23,631 bases of DNA from CAYJMQ01 sp964392415 (GTDB lineage Bacteria; Bdellovibrionota; JACOXK01; 2-02-FULL-40-11), in the NCBI GenBank assembly GCA_964392415.1, contig CAYMPL010000027.1, forward strand, positions 1-23,631, read 5' to 3'. The position numbers were made by a program, and so were the translations under genes. Numbering within the stretch: position 1 is the stretch's first letter; every line of letters begins with the position of its first letter. This document shows positions 12,707 through 19,580 of this stretch, in pieces. The notes under the pieces are model-generated. The model was not told the DNA's origin and ran no database searches. It was given only the letters and a program-made list of their open reading frames with translations.

Positions 12707-13735
12707 ATGTTTCTCTTCAGGTCGGTTCGCCCTTCCGATTTAAAACAGATTCTGACGCTGTCACGTATGCTCAGCGGGGTGAATCTTGCGAATACCCCTG
12801 ACGAACTTCAAAAGCAGATTCAGATATCGGTGGCATCCTTTTCCGGCGGGATTCGCAATAAGAAGGAGGCGGTCTATATCTTCTGCCTCGAGGATTTAAC
12901 CACGTCGCGAATTATCGGAACCTCGATGATCTTTGCGCAGCATGGAAGCAAAGAAAGCCCCCATTATTTTTTCCAGCTTTTCCGCCTGGAGAAATTTAGT
13001 CAAACCATTCATTCCGGGATTGTTCATCAGGTTTTGAGGTTGGGGTACGATGTCGATGGACCGACGGAAGTTGGCGGGATTGTGCTCCATCCCGATTATC
13101 GCCATACGCCTGAAAAACTGGGAAAAATGCTCTCATGGGGGCGCTTTATGTATATGGCGATGCATCGGCGTCGTTTCAAAGATCGTGTGATTGCAGAGCT
13201 GATGCCGCCGCTGACGACAGACGGAAAATCGCTTCTTTGGGAAGCGATTGGCCAAAAGTTTACGAATCTCCCTTATGTCGAAGCGGATAAAATCAGCCAA
13301 AAAAATAAAGAATTTATTACCTCGCTTTTTCCAAGGCAGGATATCTATCTTTGCATGTTAGATGCGGCGACGCGCGAGATTATTGGCCAGGTCGGGGCAG
13401 AGAGTCTCCCTGCTAAAAACATGCTTGAAAAAATTGGTTTTAAGTTTTTAAGCATGATCGATCCTTTCGATGGCGGGCCCCATTATGGGGCGCGAATGAA
13501 GGATATCACCCTTGTAAGAATGACAAAGTCTTACAAAATTAAAAAAGCAAAGGTTCGGTCTTTTAAAGAAACCGGACTTGTTGCAAAAGAGACAGCTAAG
13601 GAATTTATGGCTCTGCTGACTCCTTACCAGGCGGTTTCGAAATACGCAGCGGTGCCGTCAGAGGCGCGTGATATTTTGCAACTGGAGACAAATGAGAGGG
13701 TTCACCTGCTTTCCTTTTCTTCCCTGAAAACATGA
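12707..13735 (+). CDS. astA: Arginine N-succinyltransferase-like (AstA family)
   Basis: 342 residues from ATG 12707 (E. coli AstA has 344); the upstream TTG frame adds only residues overlapping the M20 gene. AstA moves succinyl from succinyl-CoA to the alpha-amino group of arginine (and in some bacteria ornithine). Seen: FRSVRPSDLKQI at the N-terminus, YIFCLEDL, EVGGIVLHPDYR, KMLSWGRFMYMAMHRRRFKDRVIAEL, LWEAIGQKF, and ALPAKNMLEKIGFKFL-type GNAT segments followed by IDPFDGGPHYGA. The family is clear; the acyl acceptor is not, because astB is absent nearby. Its stop overlaps the astD start as ATGA. Confidence 0.88.
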   Translation: MFLFRSVRPSDLKQILTLSRMLSGVNLANTPDELQKQIQISVASFSGGIRNKKEAVYIFCLEDLTTSRIIGTSMIFAQHGSKESPHYFFQLFRLEKFSQTIHSGIVHQVLRLGYDVDGPTEVGGIVLHPDYRHTPEKLGKMLSWGRFMYMAMHRRRFKDRVIAELMPPLTTDGKSLLWEAIGQKFTNLPYVEADKISQKNKEFITSLFPRQDIYLCMLDAATREIIGQVGAESLPAKNMLEKIGFKFLSMIDPFDGGPHYGARMKDITLVRMTKSYKIKKAKVRSFKETGLVAKETAKEFMALLTPYQAVSKYAAVPSEARDILQLETNERVHLLSFSSLKT

Positions 13736-15261
13736 AACGTTTGAGAAAAATAACTTATCTGGGGGATTATATTAATGGCGCGTTTATTATTCCACCGGAA
13801 AAATCAGAATCGTTTGTGGCGTTGAATCCCGGCAATCTTGATGATGATGTCATCGGTGAGTTCCATGCTGCTTATGATCATATTTATCAGGCTGTGAATG
13901 CCGCAAGAGCTGCCTTTCCAAAATGGAGCGTGCTCACAGCATCTTCACGCGCAAACCATTTAAATAAATTGTATTCAGAAATTGAATCCCATCTGAATGA
14001 AATTGCGGAGACTATTTCCAGAGAAACAGGAAAGCCCTTTTGGGAGGCAGAACAGGAAGCCAAAGGTCTTTTGGGAAAAATTCAAATTACCATCAAAGAA
14101 GGCATGAAATTAATTGAAGAAAAAGAAATTTCTGATGCCTATCCAAAAGTTACGGGGAGATATCGGTATAAACCCAAAGGGGTTATGGCAGTGATGGGGC
14201 CATTTAATTTTCCGCTTCATTTGCCGCAAGGACATTTTATCCCGGCGCTTCTGACGGGGAATACGGTTGTTTTTAAACCTTCGGAAAAGACGCCAGCCTC
14301 CGGGCAAATCATTACCGAGATGATCCATCGAAGCGGTTTTCCGCCCGGCGTCTTCAATTTAATTCAGGGGGGGGCTGAGGTTGGCAAGCGTCTCTGTCTT
14401 TCCTCAGGTATCGATGGAATTCTTTTTACCGGTTCGTATGAAGTGGGGCTTAAAATTAAAAAGGAAACAGCTTCTCATTTCTGGAAAACCCCGGTTTTGG
14501 AGATGGGGGGGAAAAATGCGTCGATCATTTGCGATGATGCCGATCTCGATAAAGCGCTCTATGAAAATATTTTGGGGGCTTATTTGACCACCGGCCAGCG
14601 TTGTTCAGCCACGAGTCGAATGATCGCAACAGAGAAAATCGCGGATCTATTTGTAAAAGAATTTCATCAGTTATCAAAAATGTTTAAAATTGGTTATGCG
14701 TTTGACGATGATCCTCCTTTCATGGGGCCTCTGATCAGTGAGATGGCGCGCGATAATTATCTGCGTTTTCAGGGGATTGCCCAGCGGGAGGGGGGGGAGC
14801 TTGTGATGCGGGGAAAGACGCTCGAGCTCAAATATCGGGGCTATTATGTAACCCCTTCCATTTATTTGTTTCAACCCAAAGATCCTCCGGGGACCTATCT
14901 TACGACGGAAATCTTCGGTCCAAGCGTCGGCATTGTGGTTGTGAAAGGTATCGATGAAGCGATTCAGGAAGCAAATAAAACCGATTATGGACTCGTTGTT
15001 TCTGTTTTTACAAAAGACAGGCGTCATTATGAAAAAGTTTTTCATGAATCAAAAGCGGGTCTCGTCAACTGGAACCGTTCCACGGTGGGGGGATCATCGC
15101 GGTTGCCATTTGGGGGACAGGGGAAAAGCGGCAATCAATTTCCGACAGCGCTTTTTGCGCCTTACTACTGTACGTATCCGGTTGCGTCGCTCGAGGATTC
15201 AAATCCTGTCGATGAAAATACAATTCCCCCGGGTTTCCCGTTTAGAAGAAAAAACAGATGA
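13732..15261 (+). CDS. astD: N-succinylglutamate 5-semialdehyde dehydrogenase-like (AstD family)
   Basis: 509 residues, slightly longer than E. coli AstD (492). It is an NAD(P)-dependent aldehyde dehydrogenase: GPFNFPLHLPQGHFIPALLTGNTVVFKPSE cofactor region, FTGSYEVG, VLEMGGKNA with Glu257, and TTGQRCSATSR with nucleophile Cys291. EIFGPSVGI and the C-terminal GGQGKSGN match the AstD subfamily. It would oxidise N-succinylglutamate semialdehyde to N-succinylglutamate, the step after the transaminase. A run of eight G (14790-14797) lies in frame and could be a slip site. ATGA overlaps join it to astA upstream and ruvX downstream. Confidence 0.92.
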   Translation: MKRLRKITYLGDYINGAFIIPPEKSESFVALNPGNLDDDVIGEFHAAYDHIYQAVNAARAAFPKWSVLTASSRANHLNKLYSEIESHLNEIAETISRETGKPFWEAEQEAKGLLGKIQITIKEGMKLIEEKEISDAYPKVTGRYRYKPKGVMAVMGPFNFPLHLPQGHFIPALLTGNTVVFKPSEKTPASGQIITEMIHRSGFPPGVFNLIQGGAEVGKRLCLSSGIDGILFTGSYEVGLKIKKETASHFWKTPVLEMGGKNASIICDDADLDKALYENILGAYLTTGQRCSATSRMIATEKIADLFVKEFHQLSKMFKIGYAFDDDPPFMGPLISEMARDNYLRFQGIAQREGGELVMRGKTLELKYRGYYVTPSIYLFQPKDPPGTYLTTEIFGPSVGIVVVKGIDEAIQEANKTDYGLVVSVFTKDRRHYEKVFHESKAGLVNWNRSTVGGSSRLPFGGQGKSGNQFPTALFAPYYCTYPVASLEDSNPVDENTIPPGFPFRRKNR

Positions 15262-15683
15262 ATAAAATTCAGGGGAGGCTTCTAGGACTTGACATAGGAG
15301 ACCGGCGAATAGGTGTTGCCGTAAGCGATGAAATGGGTTGGACAGCCCAGCCTATTGTGACCATTTCAAGAACAAATGTTGAGAAAGATACCGAAAAGTT
15401 GAAACAGATTCTGGATGAATACGGGGTTAAAAAGATTGTTGTCGGACTTCCCCGGGCCCTTTCGGGAAAAATAACCCCGCAAACCCAAAAAGTGCTCGAT
15501 TTTATCGAAGAAATAAAAAAAAAATGGGACATCCCAATTGAGGCATGGGATGAATGGTTTACAACCAAAGAGGCAGAGCGTATATTGATTTCCGCGGATA
15601 TGAGCCGAAAGAAAAGAAAAGGGGTTATTGACCAGCTTTCCGCGGTTTTGATTTTGCAGTCTTATTTAAATGCCCAAAAATGA
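15258..15683 (+). CDS. ruvX: RuvX/YqgF Holliday-junction-resolvase-like nuclease
   Basis: 141 residues, the usual RuvX length. RNase-H-like fold: LGLDIGDRRIGVAVSD with catalytic Asp12, VVGLPRALSG, and IDQLSAVLILQSYL with Asp125. The family acts in pre-16S rRNA 5'-end maturation and possibly Holliday-junction processing. The third motif, normally DER-x-(S/T)T, reads DEWFTT here (98-103), so the conserved Arg is Trp. An A10 run (15515-15524) encodes part of IKKKW and could permit transcriptional slippage. The gene sits in an ATGA chain between astD and mltG; ruvX-mltG adjacency is common in many bacteria, so the ast genes were probably added upstream of a housekeeping pair. Confidence 0.92.
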   Translation: MNKIQGRLLGLDIGDRRIGVAVSDEMGWTAQPIVTISRTNVEKDTEKLKQILDEYGVKKIVVGLPRALSGKITPQTQKVLDFIEEIKKKWDIPIEAWDEWFTTKEAERILISADMSRKKRKGVIDQLSAVLILQSYLNAQK

Positions 15684-16693
15684 AAAAAATTACGGTCATT
15701 CTTTCCATCTCAGCGATTGTTTTGGCTCTTTTTGTCTTTGTTGAAATCTATCTTTTTTTAAACACCGCTCCCACCGATGAGAAAATAGAAAAGATTGTTT
15801 CAATTGAACGGGGATGGGGATTTCGAAAAATTGCCAGACAGCTAAAGATCGATGGGGTTATTACCCACGAGGTGAAATTCTATTTTCTGGCGAGATGGAA
15901 GGGGGGGCTTACAAAAATCAAGGCAGGTGAATATCTTCTTGCCACAAATTTGAAACCGACGGAAGTGTTGAGCGCTCTGGTCCTGGGGCGCACCTATCTT
16001 CATCGCGTGACCGTTCCGGAAGGGTATAACATCTACCAGATTGCGGATTTGGTTTCTTCACTGACGCTGGTTTCAAAGGAACAATTTTTACAGACTGCGC
16101 ACGATCCGCTGCTGCTCTCTCAATGGATGCTTCCGGGTCCCTCTGTTGAGGGATATCTCTTCCCTGAAAGCTATTACTTTTCCAAACCGGTTACTGCTGA
16201 AAAAATTATTGAAATGATGGTTCAGAGGTTCCGTGAAAATTATACTGAAGAGATTCAGTTTCACGCAAGAAAGCTTGGGATGACACTTCAAGAGGTTGTT
16301 ACCCTCGCCTCCATTATTGAGAAAGAGACAAGGGCGGTGGATGAGCGGAGACTGGTTTCCGCTGTTTTCCACAACCGGTTAAAGAAGAATATGAAACTTC
16401 AAAGCGATCCAACCGTCATTTATGGAATTAGAAGTTTCAATGGGAATTTAACCCGAAAAGATCTGCTGACGCCCAGTCCTTATAATACCTATACGAAGTA
16501 TGGATATCCCCAGGGTCCCATTGCCAATCCAGGTCAGGCGTCTCTCAAGGCTGCCGTCAGTCCTGCGCCTGTTGGTTATCTTTATTTTGTTTCAAAAAAC
16601 GATGGGACACATGTTTTTACAAAAACATATCAGGAGCATTTGAAGGCGGTCAAACTCTACCAGAAGAGCTTATTAAGACCGGCGCTTCCATAG
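15680..16693 (+). CDS. mltG: Endolytic murein transglycosylase MltG
   Basis: 337 residues, normal for the family. MltG cleaves nascent glycan strands in the periplasm and sets their length, working with the penicillin-binding proteins. Seen: one N-terminal membrane anchor (~5-28), a LysM-like region (KIVSIERGWGFRKIARQL, VTVPEGYNIYQIADL), and the catalytic block LASIIEKET with Glu214. Then come FHNRLKKNMKLQSDPTVIYG, SPYNTYTKYGYPQGPIANPG and the C-terminal FTKTYQEHLKAV. The start overlaps the ruvX stop (ATGA). Only 19 bases separate its stop from that of the convergent FHA gene, with no strong terminator between. Confidence 0.95.
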   Translation: MKKITVILSISAIVLALFVFVEIYLFLNTAPTDEKIEKIVSIERGWGFRKIARQLKIDGVITHEVKFYFLARWKGGLTKIKAGEYLLATNLKPTEVLSALVLGRTYLHRVTVPEGYNIYQIADLVSSLTLVSKEQFLQTAHDPLLLSQWMLPGPSVEGYLFPESYYFSKPVTAEKIIEMMVQRFRENYTEEIQFHARKLGMTLQEVVTLASIIEKETRAVDERRLVSAVFHNRLKKNMKLQSDPTVIYGIRSFNGNLTRKDLLTPSPYNTYTKYGYPQGPIANPGQASLKAAVSPAPVGYLYFVSKNDGTHVFTKTYQEHLKAVKLYQKSLLRPALP

Positions 16694-16712
16694 GAGGCTC
16701 CCTCATATAAAG

Positions 16713-18062
16713 TTAATAAGTTGCGTATTGCGTAAGCTTTTTTTCCGCTTTCTTATAATAGGGGTGCCAAGGTGAGAGCAGAGAGGTGATTTTCTTCCAC
16801 TGGGTTTTAGCCGCTTCAATATCGGGAAGAGATTCAAAAATCACAGCCTGGGAATAGATCATTTGCGCTTTTTTTCCAAGAAGCGCCTCCAGGGTTTCCC
16901 GCTTTTCGATTGCAGGTTTATAATGGGGGTTCAGTTTTAAAATTTCGTCAATCTTCTTTTTGGCTTCTACGTAATCTTGTGTTCCTGCAAGCCCTTCTGC
17001 CTCCTGCCACAAGGTTTCGATTTCAGCCAAATTTTGGGCGTTCTGAATTTTTTGTTCAATTTGATTATGGACATCAAGAGATTTCGGGGTTTTAATAACT
17101 TTATGTTTAATGGGATATTCATGTCTTGTCTGTTCGACATTGAAGATCCCGCGTTTGGCTGTCTCATCATTGCTATCGAGCAATAAGATTTCCTGGTAAG
17201 CAATAGTTGCAAGATCCCACTCTCTTTTTTTGATATGATTTTCCGCCATCTTCAAGTAGAGATCTATTTTTTCTTTGATTTTTTCTTTTTCATTTTTTGT
17301 TGTCAAGTTTTCGTGATAAATCTCTTTGATCATCAGCGCTTCATGAACAGCCTGTTCAAGACGACTGAATCGATCCTCCGGATGAATTTGCGCGGCTTCA
17401 ATGAGGTAATATTTTGCTTTATGGTAATCCCCCTCCTGATAAGCCTGATTTGCCATTCCGAAATAGAGTTCAGCGCGATCCATGAGGTCTGATTTAATAG
17501 AGGGTGAGGAAACAAGGGGCGCTTTTTGGCTCTGTGGAACCCTCTTTTTTGAAGAAGAATAGGTAGCCGCGAAATAAATTAAAATCAGAGAAGAAACAAA
17601 GAGCGCAAAAGTCGATATGATTTTTAAAACAGCAGACAGTGTAAGAAATTTGGAAGACTTATGATTCTCATCATGATTCTTTTCTACGATCATCGGAAAA
17701 TTGAATTCGAAACTTATATCCCCGATTTCAATGACATCTTTTGGAAAGATTCTTTTTTCTATAATGAATTTACCGTTGACCCTCGTGCCGTTTGAACTAT
17801 TTAAGTCTTTAATAACATAATATTTTCCATCATAATAAATCTGGGCATGAAGTCTTGAAAGTTTCGGATCGGAAATGGCAATATCCGCTGAATTTTTTCG
17901 GCCGAGAATCGCGGTTTTTTTAAATTGATGAAGTTTTTGAATTCCTAAACTATCGGGTCCTTTTAACAAAATAAGTTGAGCTGTCGGAATTCTTGGATAG
18001 GTGATCGTTTGCTTTGTTATTAACGGAATGGTTTGTGTGGTTGTGAAATCCCAATTTGACAT
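16713..18062 (-). CDS. FHA-domain, single-TM, TPR-type protein
   Basis: 449 residues from ATG 18062, preferred over the GTG at 18077 because GAGGGA lies 7-8 bases upstream and the start then follows the preceding gene's stop by one base. An FHA phosphothreonine-binding domain spans ~30-121 (ILGRKNSADIAISD, LSRLHAQI, DLNSSNGTRVNG). One membrane helix spans ~143-167, placing FHA in the cytoplasm and the rest outside. Residues ~180-449 are helical TPR-like repeats (AELYFGMANQAYQEGDYHKAKYYLIEAAQIHPED; WDLATIAYQEILLLDSND; DYVEAKKKIDEILKLNPHY). This is a plausible signalling adaptor linking Ser/Thr phosphorylation to an envelope complex; the partner is unknown. Confidence 0.85.
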   Translation of the reverse strand: MSNWDFTTTQTIPLITKQTITYPRIPTAQLILLKGPDSLGIQKLHQFKKTAILGRKNSADIAISDPKLSRLHAQIYYDGKYYVIKDLNSSNGTRVNGKFIIEKRIFPKDVIEIGDISFEFNFPMIVEKNHDENHKSSKFLTLSAVLKIISTFALFVSSLILIYFAATYSSSKKRVPQSQKAPLVSSPSIKSDLMDRAELYFGMANQAYQEGDYHKAKYYLIEAAQIHPEDRFSRLEQAVHEALMIKEIYHENLTTKNEKEKIKEKIDLYLKMAENHIKKREWDLATIAYQEILLLDSNDETAKRGIFNVEQTRHEYPIKHKVIKTPKSLDVHNQIEQKIQNAQNLAEIETLWQEAEGLAGTQDYVEAKKKIDEILKLNPHYKPAIEKRETLEALLGKKAQMIYSQAVIFESLPDIEAAKTQWKKITSLLSPWHPYYKKAEKKLTQYATY

Positions 18063-18063
18063 A

Positions 18064-18519
18064 TTAATATCCCTCACGGATCTTTTCCAAAGTCCCCTCT
18101 TTTTTATTCCAGGAGAGAATATTCAGTTCGCTTTTTTGTGATTTCTTATCAAAGACGGAAACAAGAATTTCAAGTTGTCCGTCATAATCGACATCGGCAA
18201 AACTGAGATTTGAAAAATTTGTTTTCAAAAAAATAGCGCTCTCCTCACCGAGTTCAAAGGTATATTCGGCAAGGGGTTTGGAAGGGGTTGTTTCGACTTC
18301 TTCTGAAATACGAACCGTAATTCCGGTTTTTGTAGAGATTTTTTTTATGATTTCTGTCCGCCCATCCTGGTCAAGGTCGATCTTTCTTTCCGCAACCAGT
18401 CTTTCCTTGGCCTTAGGCGTTGCCTGGGCTTTGTCATAAAATAATGGGAAAAAAGGGAGCTGACGATTAATCAGAAGAACCCCAACCAGCGCTGCCATTA
18501 TCCACACGATTTTCCACAT
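18064..18519 (-). CDS. Membrane-anchored protein with two FG-GAP/EF-hand-like repeats
   Basis: 151 residues. An N-terminal hydrophobic helix (3-24, WKIVWIMAALVGVLLI) has no signal-peptidase site that I would rely on, so the protein is either anchored or secreted. Two related segments, KIDLDQDGRTEIIKK and FADVDYDGQLEILVSVFD, match the D-x-D-x-DG-x-x-E-I pattern of VCBS/FG-GAP repeats, which bind calcium in beta-propeller blades. Two blades alone cannot close a propeller, so it may complete another protein. It is followed after one base by the FHA-TPR gene and probably co-transcribed with it. AGGGTGG precedes the start. Upstream lies the sigma-54-like promoter entry. Confidence 0.75.
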   Translation of the reverse strand: MWKIVWIMAALVGVLLINRQLPFFPLFYDKAQATPKAKERLVAERKIDLDQDGRTEIIKKISTKTGITVRISEEVETTPSKPLAEYTFELGEESAIFLKTNFSNLSFADVDYDGQLEILVSVFDKKSQKSELNILSWNKKEGTLEKIREGY

Positions 18520-18590
18520 AAAACCACCCTAACCTAAACATCCACTTACGCTATGAACCGTAAAATTCGTCCGCTTTACTTATAGAAAAC

Positions 18591-18606
18591 TGCAAGGGAT
18601 ATGCCA
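18591..18606 (-). promoter_or_regulatory. Sigma-54-type -24/-12 promoter for the FG-GAP/FHA operon
   Basis: On the minus strand TGGCA and TTGCA are separated by six bases, giving GG at 18605-18604 and GC at 18593-18592, exactly the invariant spacing of RpoN promoters. The predicted start is near 18580, about 60 bases before the ATG at 18519. A palindrome lies about 138 bases upstream, where enhancer-binding proteins usually act. Confidence 0.55.
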
Positions 18607-18708
18607 GGGGGGGATGAGAAAAACCGAGTGATATTAATAGCTTATACAGTAGCTTTTTTGATTAAAAAATGAACAATTTTGACAAGGAGAGAGAAAAGGA
18701 GGGTCAAT

Positions 18709-18728
18709 AATCATATAAGTATATGATT
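18709..18728. promoter_or_regulatory. Perfect 20-base palindrome, candidate activator/operator site
   Basis: AATCATATA, a two-base AG centre, and TATATGATT form a perfect palindrome. It lies at about -138 of the sigma-54-like start and just downstream of the sigma-70-like promoter at 18739-18766. It could serve as an enhancer site for the former or as an operator for the latter. Confidence 0.5.
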
Positions 18729-18738
18729 TTATTATAAA

Positions 18739-18766
18739 ATAATATAGATGTTTTAAAACACGTCAA
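18739..18766 (-). promoter_or_regulatory. Possible sigma-70 promoter, minus strand
   Basis: TTGACG (18766-18761), a 16-base spacer and TATTAT (18744-18739) are each one base from consensus. The start would be near 18732, giving a leader of about 210 bases to the ATG at 18519. AT-rich surroundings make chance matches likely. Confidence 0.35.
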
Positions 18767-18788
18767 CTGTATAAGGATGGGGCAAGCT

Positions 18789-18817
18789 GACACGCCATTT
18801 TGAAAAAATGGCGTGTC
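18789..18817. terminator. Perfect 13-bp hairpin downstream of small membrane-protein gene
   Basis: GACACGCCATTTT pairs with AAAATGGCGTGTC around a GAA loop. It lies 22 bases past the stop of the minus-strand gene ending at 18839. No T-tract follows the stem on either strand, although the stem carries its own A/T base next to the loop. It may be a terminator, an RNA 3'-end stabiliser or a dispersed repeat. Confidence 0.55.
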
Positions 18818-18838
18818 TACTGAATGGCCTGTCGGCTT

Positions 18839-19234
18839 TTAAAAAAACGGATGGGTCCCGACAAAGAACCAGTGCAGAAGTCCGGCGGCGATGGCAATGA
18901 GACCCAATGGAACCCGATACGGGGAAATTGAGTTGTAGAGATTAGTCACAAATTGAGGTTTGTTCTGGATATAAGTGACAGCCAGGACAAACCCTACACT
19001 GATAGCGGCAAATGATGGGAGCAGATCTCCGACAATAAGTTCAGCTCCAAGAGGATAAAACAATGCCAGGATTCCACCCAATAACGTTGCAAGCCCAATC
19101 CATTTTTGGAATGGTACCATTTTATCGTGGAATTTATTGAGGGCCGGGAATTTGGGGGCGAACCATGACCAGGCAGCCATAAATCCGCCGAATAGACAAC
19201 CTAAGGTTAACAACCAAAACGTGAGCTGATACAT
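18839..19234 (-). CDS. Small four-helix integral membrane protein
   Basis: 131 residues with four hydrophobic helices: ~5-25 (FWLLTLGCLFGGFMAAWSWF), ~44-62 (IGLATLLGGILALFYPLG), ~66-90 (IVGDLLPSFAAISVGFVLAV) and ~107-125 (VPLGLIAIAAGLLHWFF). The charged HDK loop follows the first helix. I do not recognise a named family; the Gly-rich helices suggest packing or channel-like association. GGGAGA lies 7 bases before the ATG. It is monocistronic by spacing: a hairpin follows its stop and about 220 bases separate its start from the next feature. No informative neighbour. Confidence 0.75.
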   Translation of the reverse strand: MYQLTFWLLTLGCLFGGFMAAWSWFAPKFPALNKFHDKMVPFQKWIGLATLLGGILALFYPLGAELIVGDLLPSFAAISVGFVLAVTYIQNKPQFVTNLYNSISPYRVPLGLIAIAAGLLHWFFVGTHPFF

Positions 19235-19290
19235 ATGCGATCTCCCTTTTCGTAAGACTGCATTTTGTCAAAAACCTTAGTTGAAATGAC

Positions 19291-19302
19291 GTACGTTCGT
19301 AC
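19291..19302. promoter_or_regulatory. 12-base palindrome between divergent small genes
   Basis: GTACG, TT, CGTAC is a perfect inverted repeat. It lies 57 bases before the start of the minus-strand membrane protein gene and about 126 bases upstream of the sigma-54-like start at 19423. It could bind a regulator of either. Confidence 0.35.
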
Positions 19303-19396
19303 TGCTAAAGACTGGTACATTCATTCTATGGAAATTAGGGTCGTTATGTCAACAATTAGTACGCGCTATTTTCCCCTGGAAAATGGCTTGCGGCAG

Positions 19397-19412
19397 TGGT
19401 ATACCTCTTGCA
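19397..19412 (+). promoter_or_regulatory. Sigma-54-type -24/-12 promoter for a 24-residue ORF
   Basis: TGGTA and TTGCA are separated by six bases, placing GG at 19398-19399 and GC at 19410-19411 with the RpoN spacing. TGGTA is also the -24 form of the Klebsiella nifH promoter. The predicted start is near 19423, 28 bases before the small ORF at 19451. Confidence 0.45.
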
Positions 19413-19450
19413 CTTTTAGTTTCTTGAGATATGGAGCAAGGGTGGGGGAA

Positions 19451-19525
19451 ATGAAGATTTTGATTCCAGTTTTGGCGATTATCCTAGGGATAATAAATAT
19501 TTACATAGGGATGAAGAATAGCTAA
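19451..19525 (+). CDS. Possible 24-residue single-TM peptide
   Basis: The frame reads MKIL, then IPVLAIILGIINIYIGM, then KNS: a basic N-terminus, one hydrophobic helix and a basic end, as in small bacterial membrane peptides. A G-rich GGGTGGGGG precedes the ATG but is not a clean Shine-Dalgarno. A longer in-frame version from a TTG at 19265 exists but has no helix-rich or family-like content and no ribosome site. Support for the short form comes from the sigma-54-like promoter ending 39 bases upstream. Chance is possible at this length. The rest of the gene-free stretch 19235-19580 holds only the palindrome and promoter listed separately. Confidence 0.35.
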   Translation: MKILIPVLAIILGIINIYIGMKNS

Positions 19526-19580
19526 TACTCAGATTAAAATCGTTTGAGATCATGCTTATACGGTGATCATTGCACAACGC

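Larger units (their letters stand above)
18641..18775. repeat. 10-bp inverted repeat flanking a palindrome-rich AT segment
   Basis: CTTATACAGT (18641-18650) recurs exactly inverted as ACTGTATAAG (18766-18775). Between them are the 18709-18728 palindrome, ATTTTA/TAAAAT (18726-18740) and TGTTTTAAAACA (18749-18760). No target-site duplication flanks the arms, so a miniature transposon is possible but unsupported; distal regulator half-sites are the alternative. The gene-free stretch 18520-18838 is made of this segment, the sigma-54-like promoter and a hairpin. Confidence 0.5.

Noticed and set aside
14790..14797. G8 tract in astD as phase-variation switch
   Set aside because: A metabolic enzyme is an unlikely phase-variable gene, the frame is intact and G runs of 6-8 recur in this genome.
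15515..15524. A10 tract in ruvX as programmed slippage site
   Set aside because: The frame is intact and full length without slippage; it encodes an ordinary Lys-rich stretch.
19265..19525. 86-residue version of the small ORF from a TTG start
   Set aside because: No ribosome site, unremarkable composition before residue 63, and it would run through the palindrome and the sigma-54-like element.
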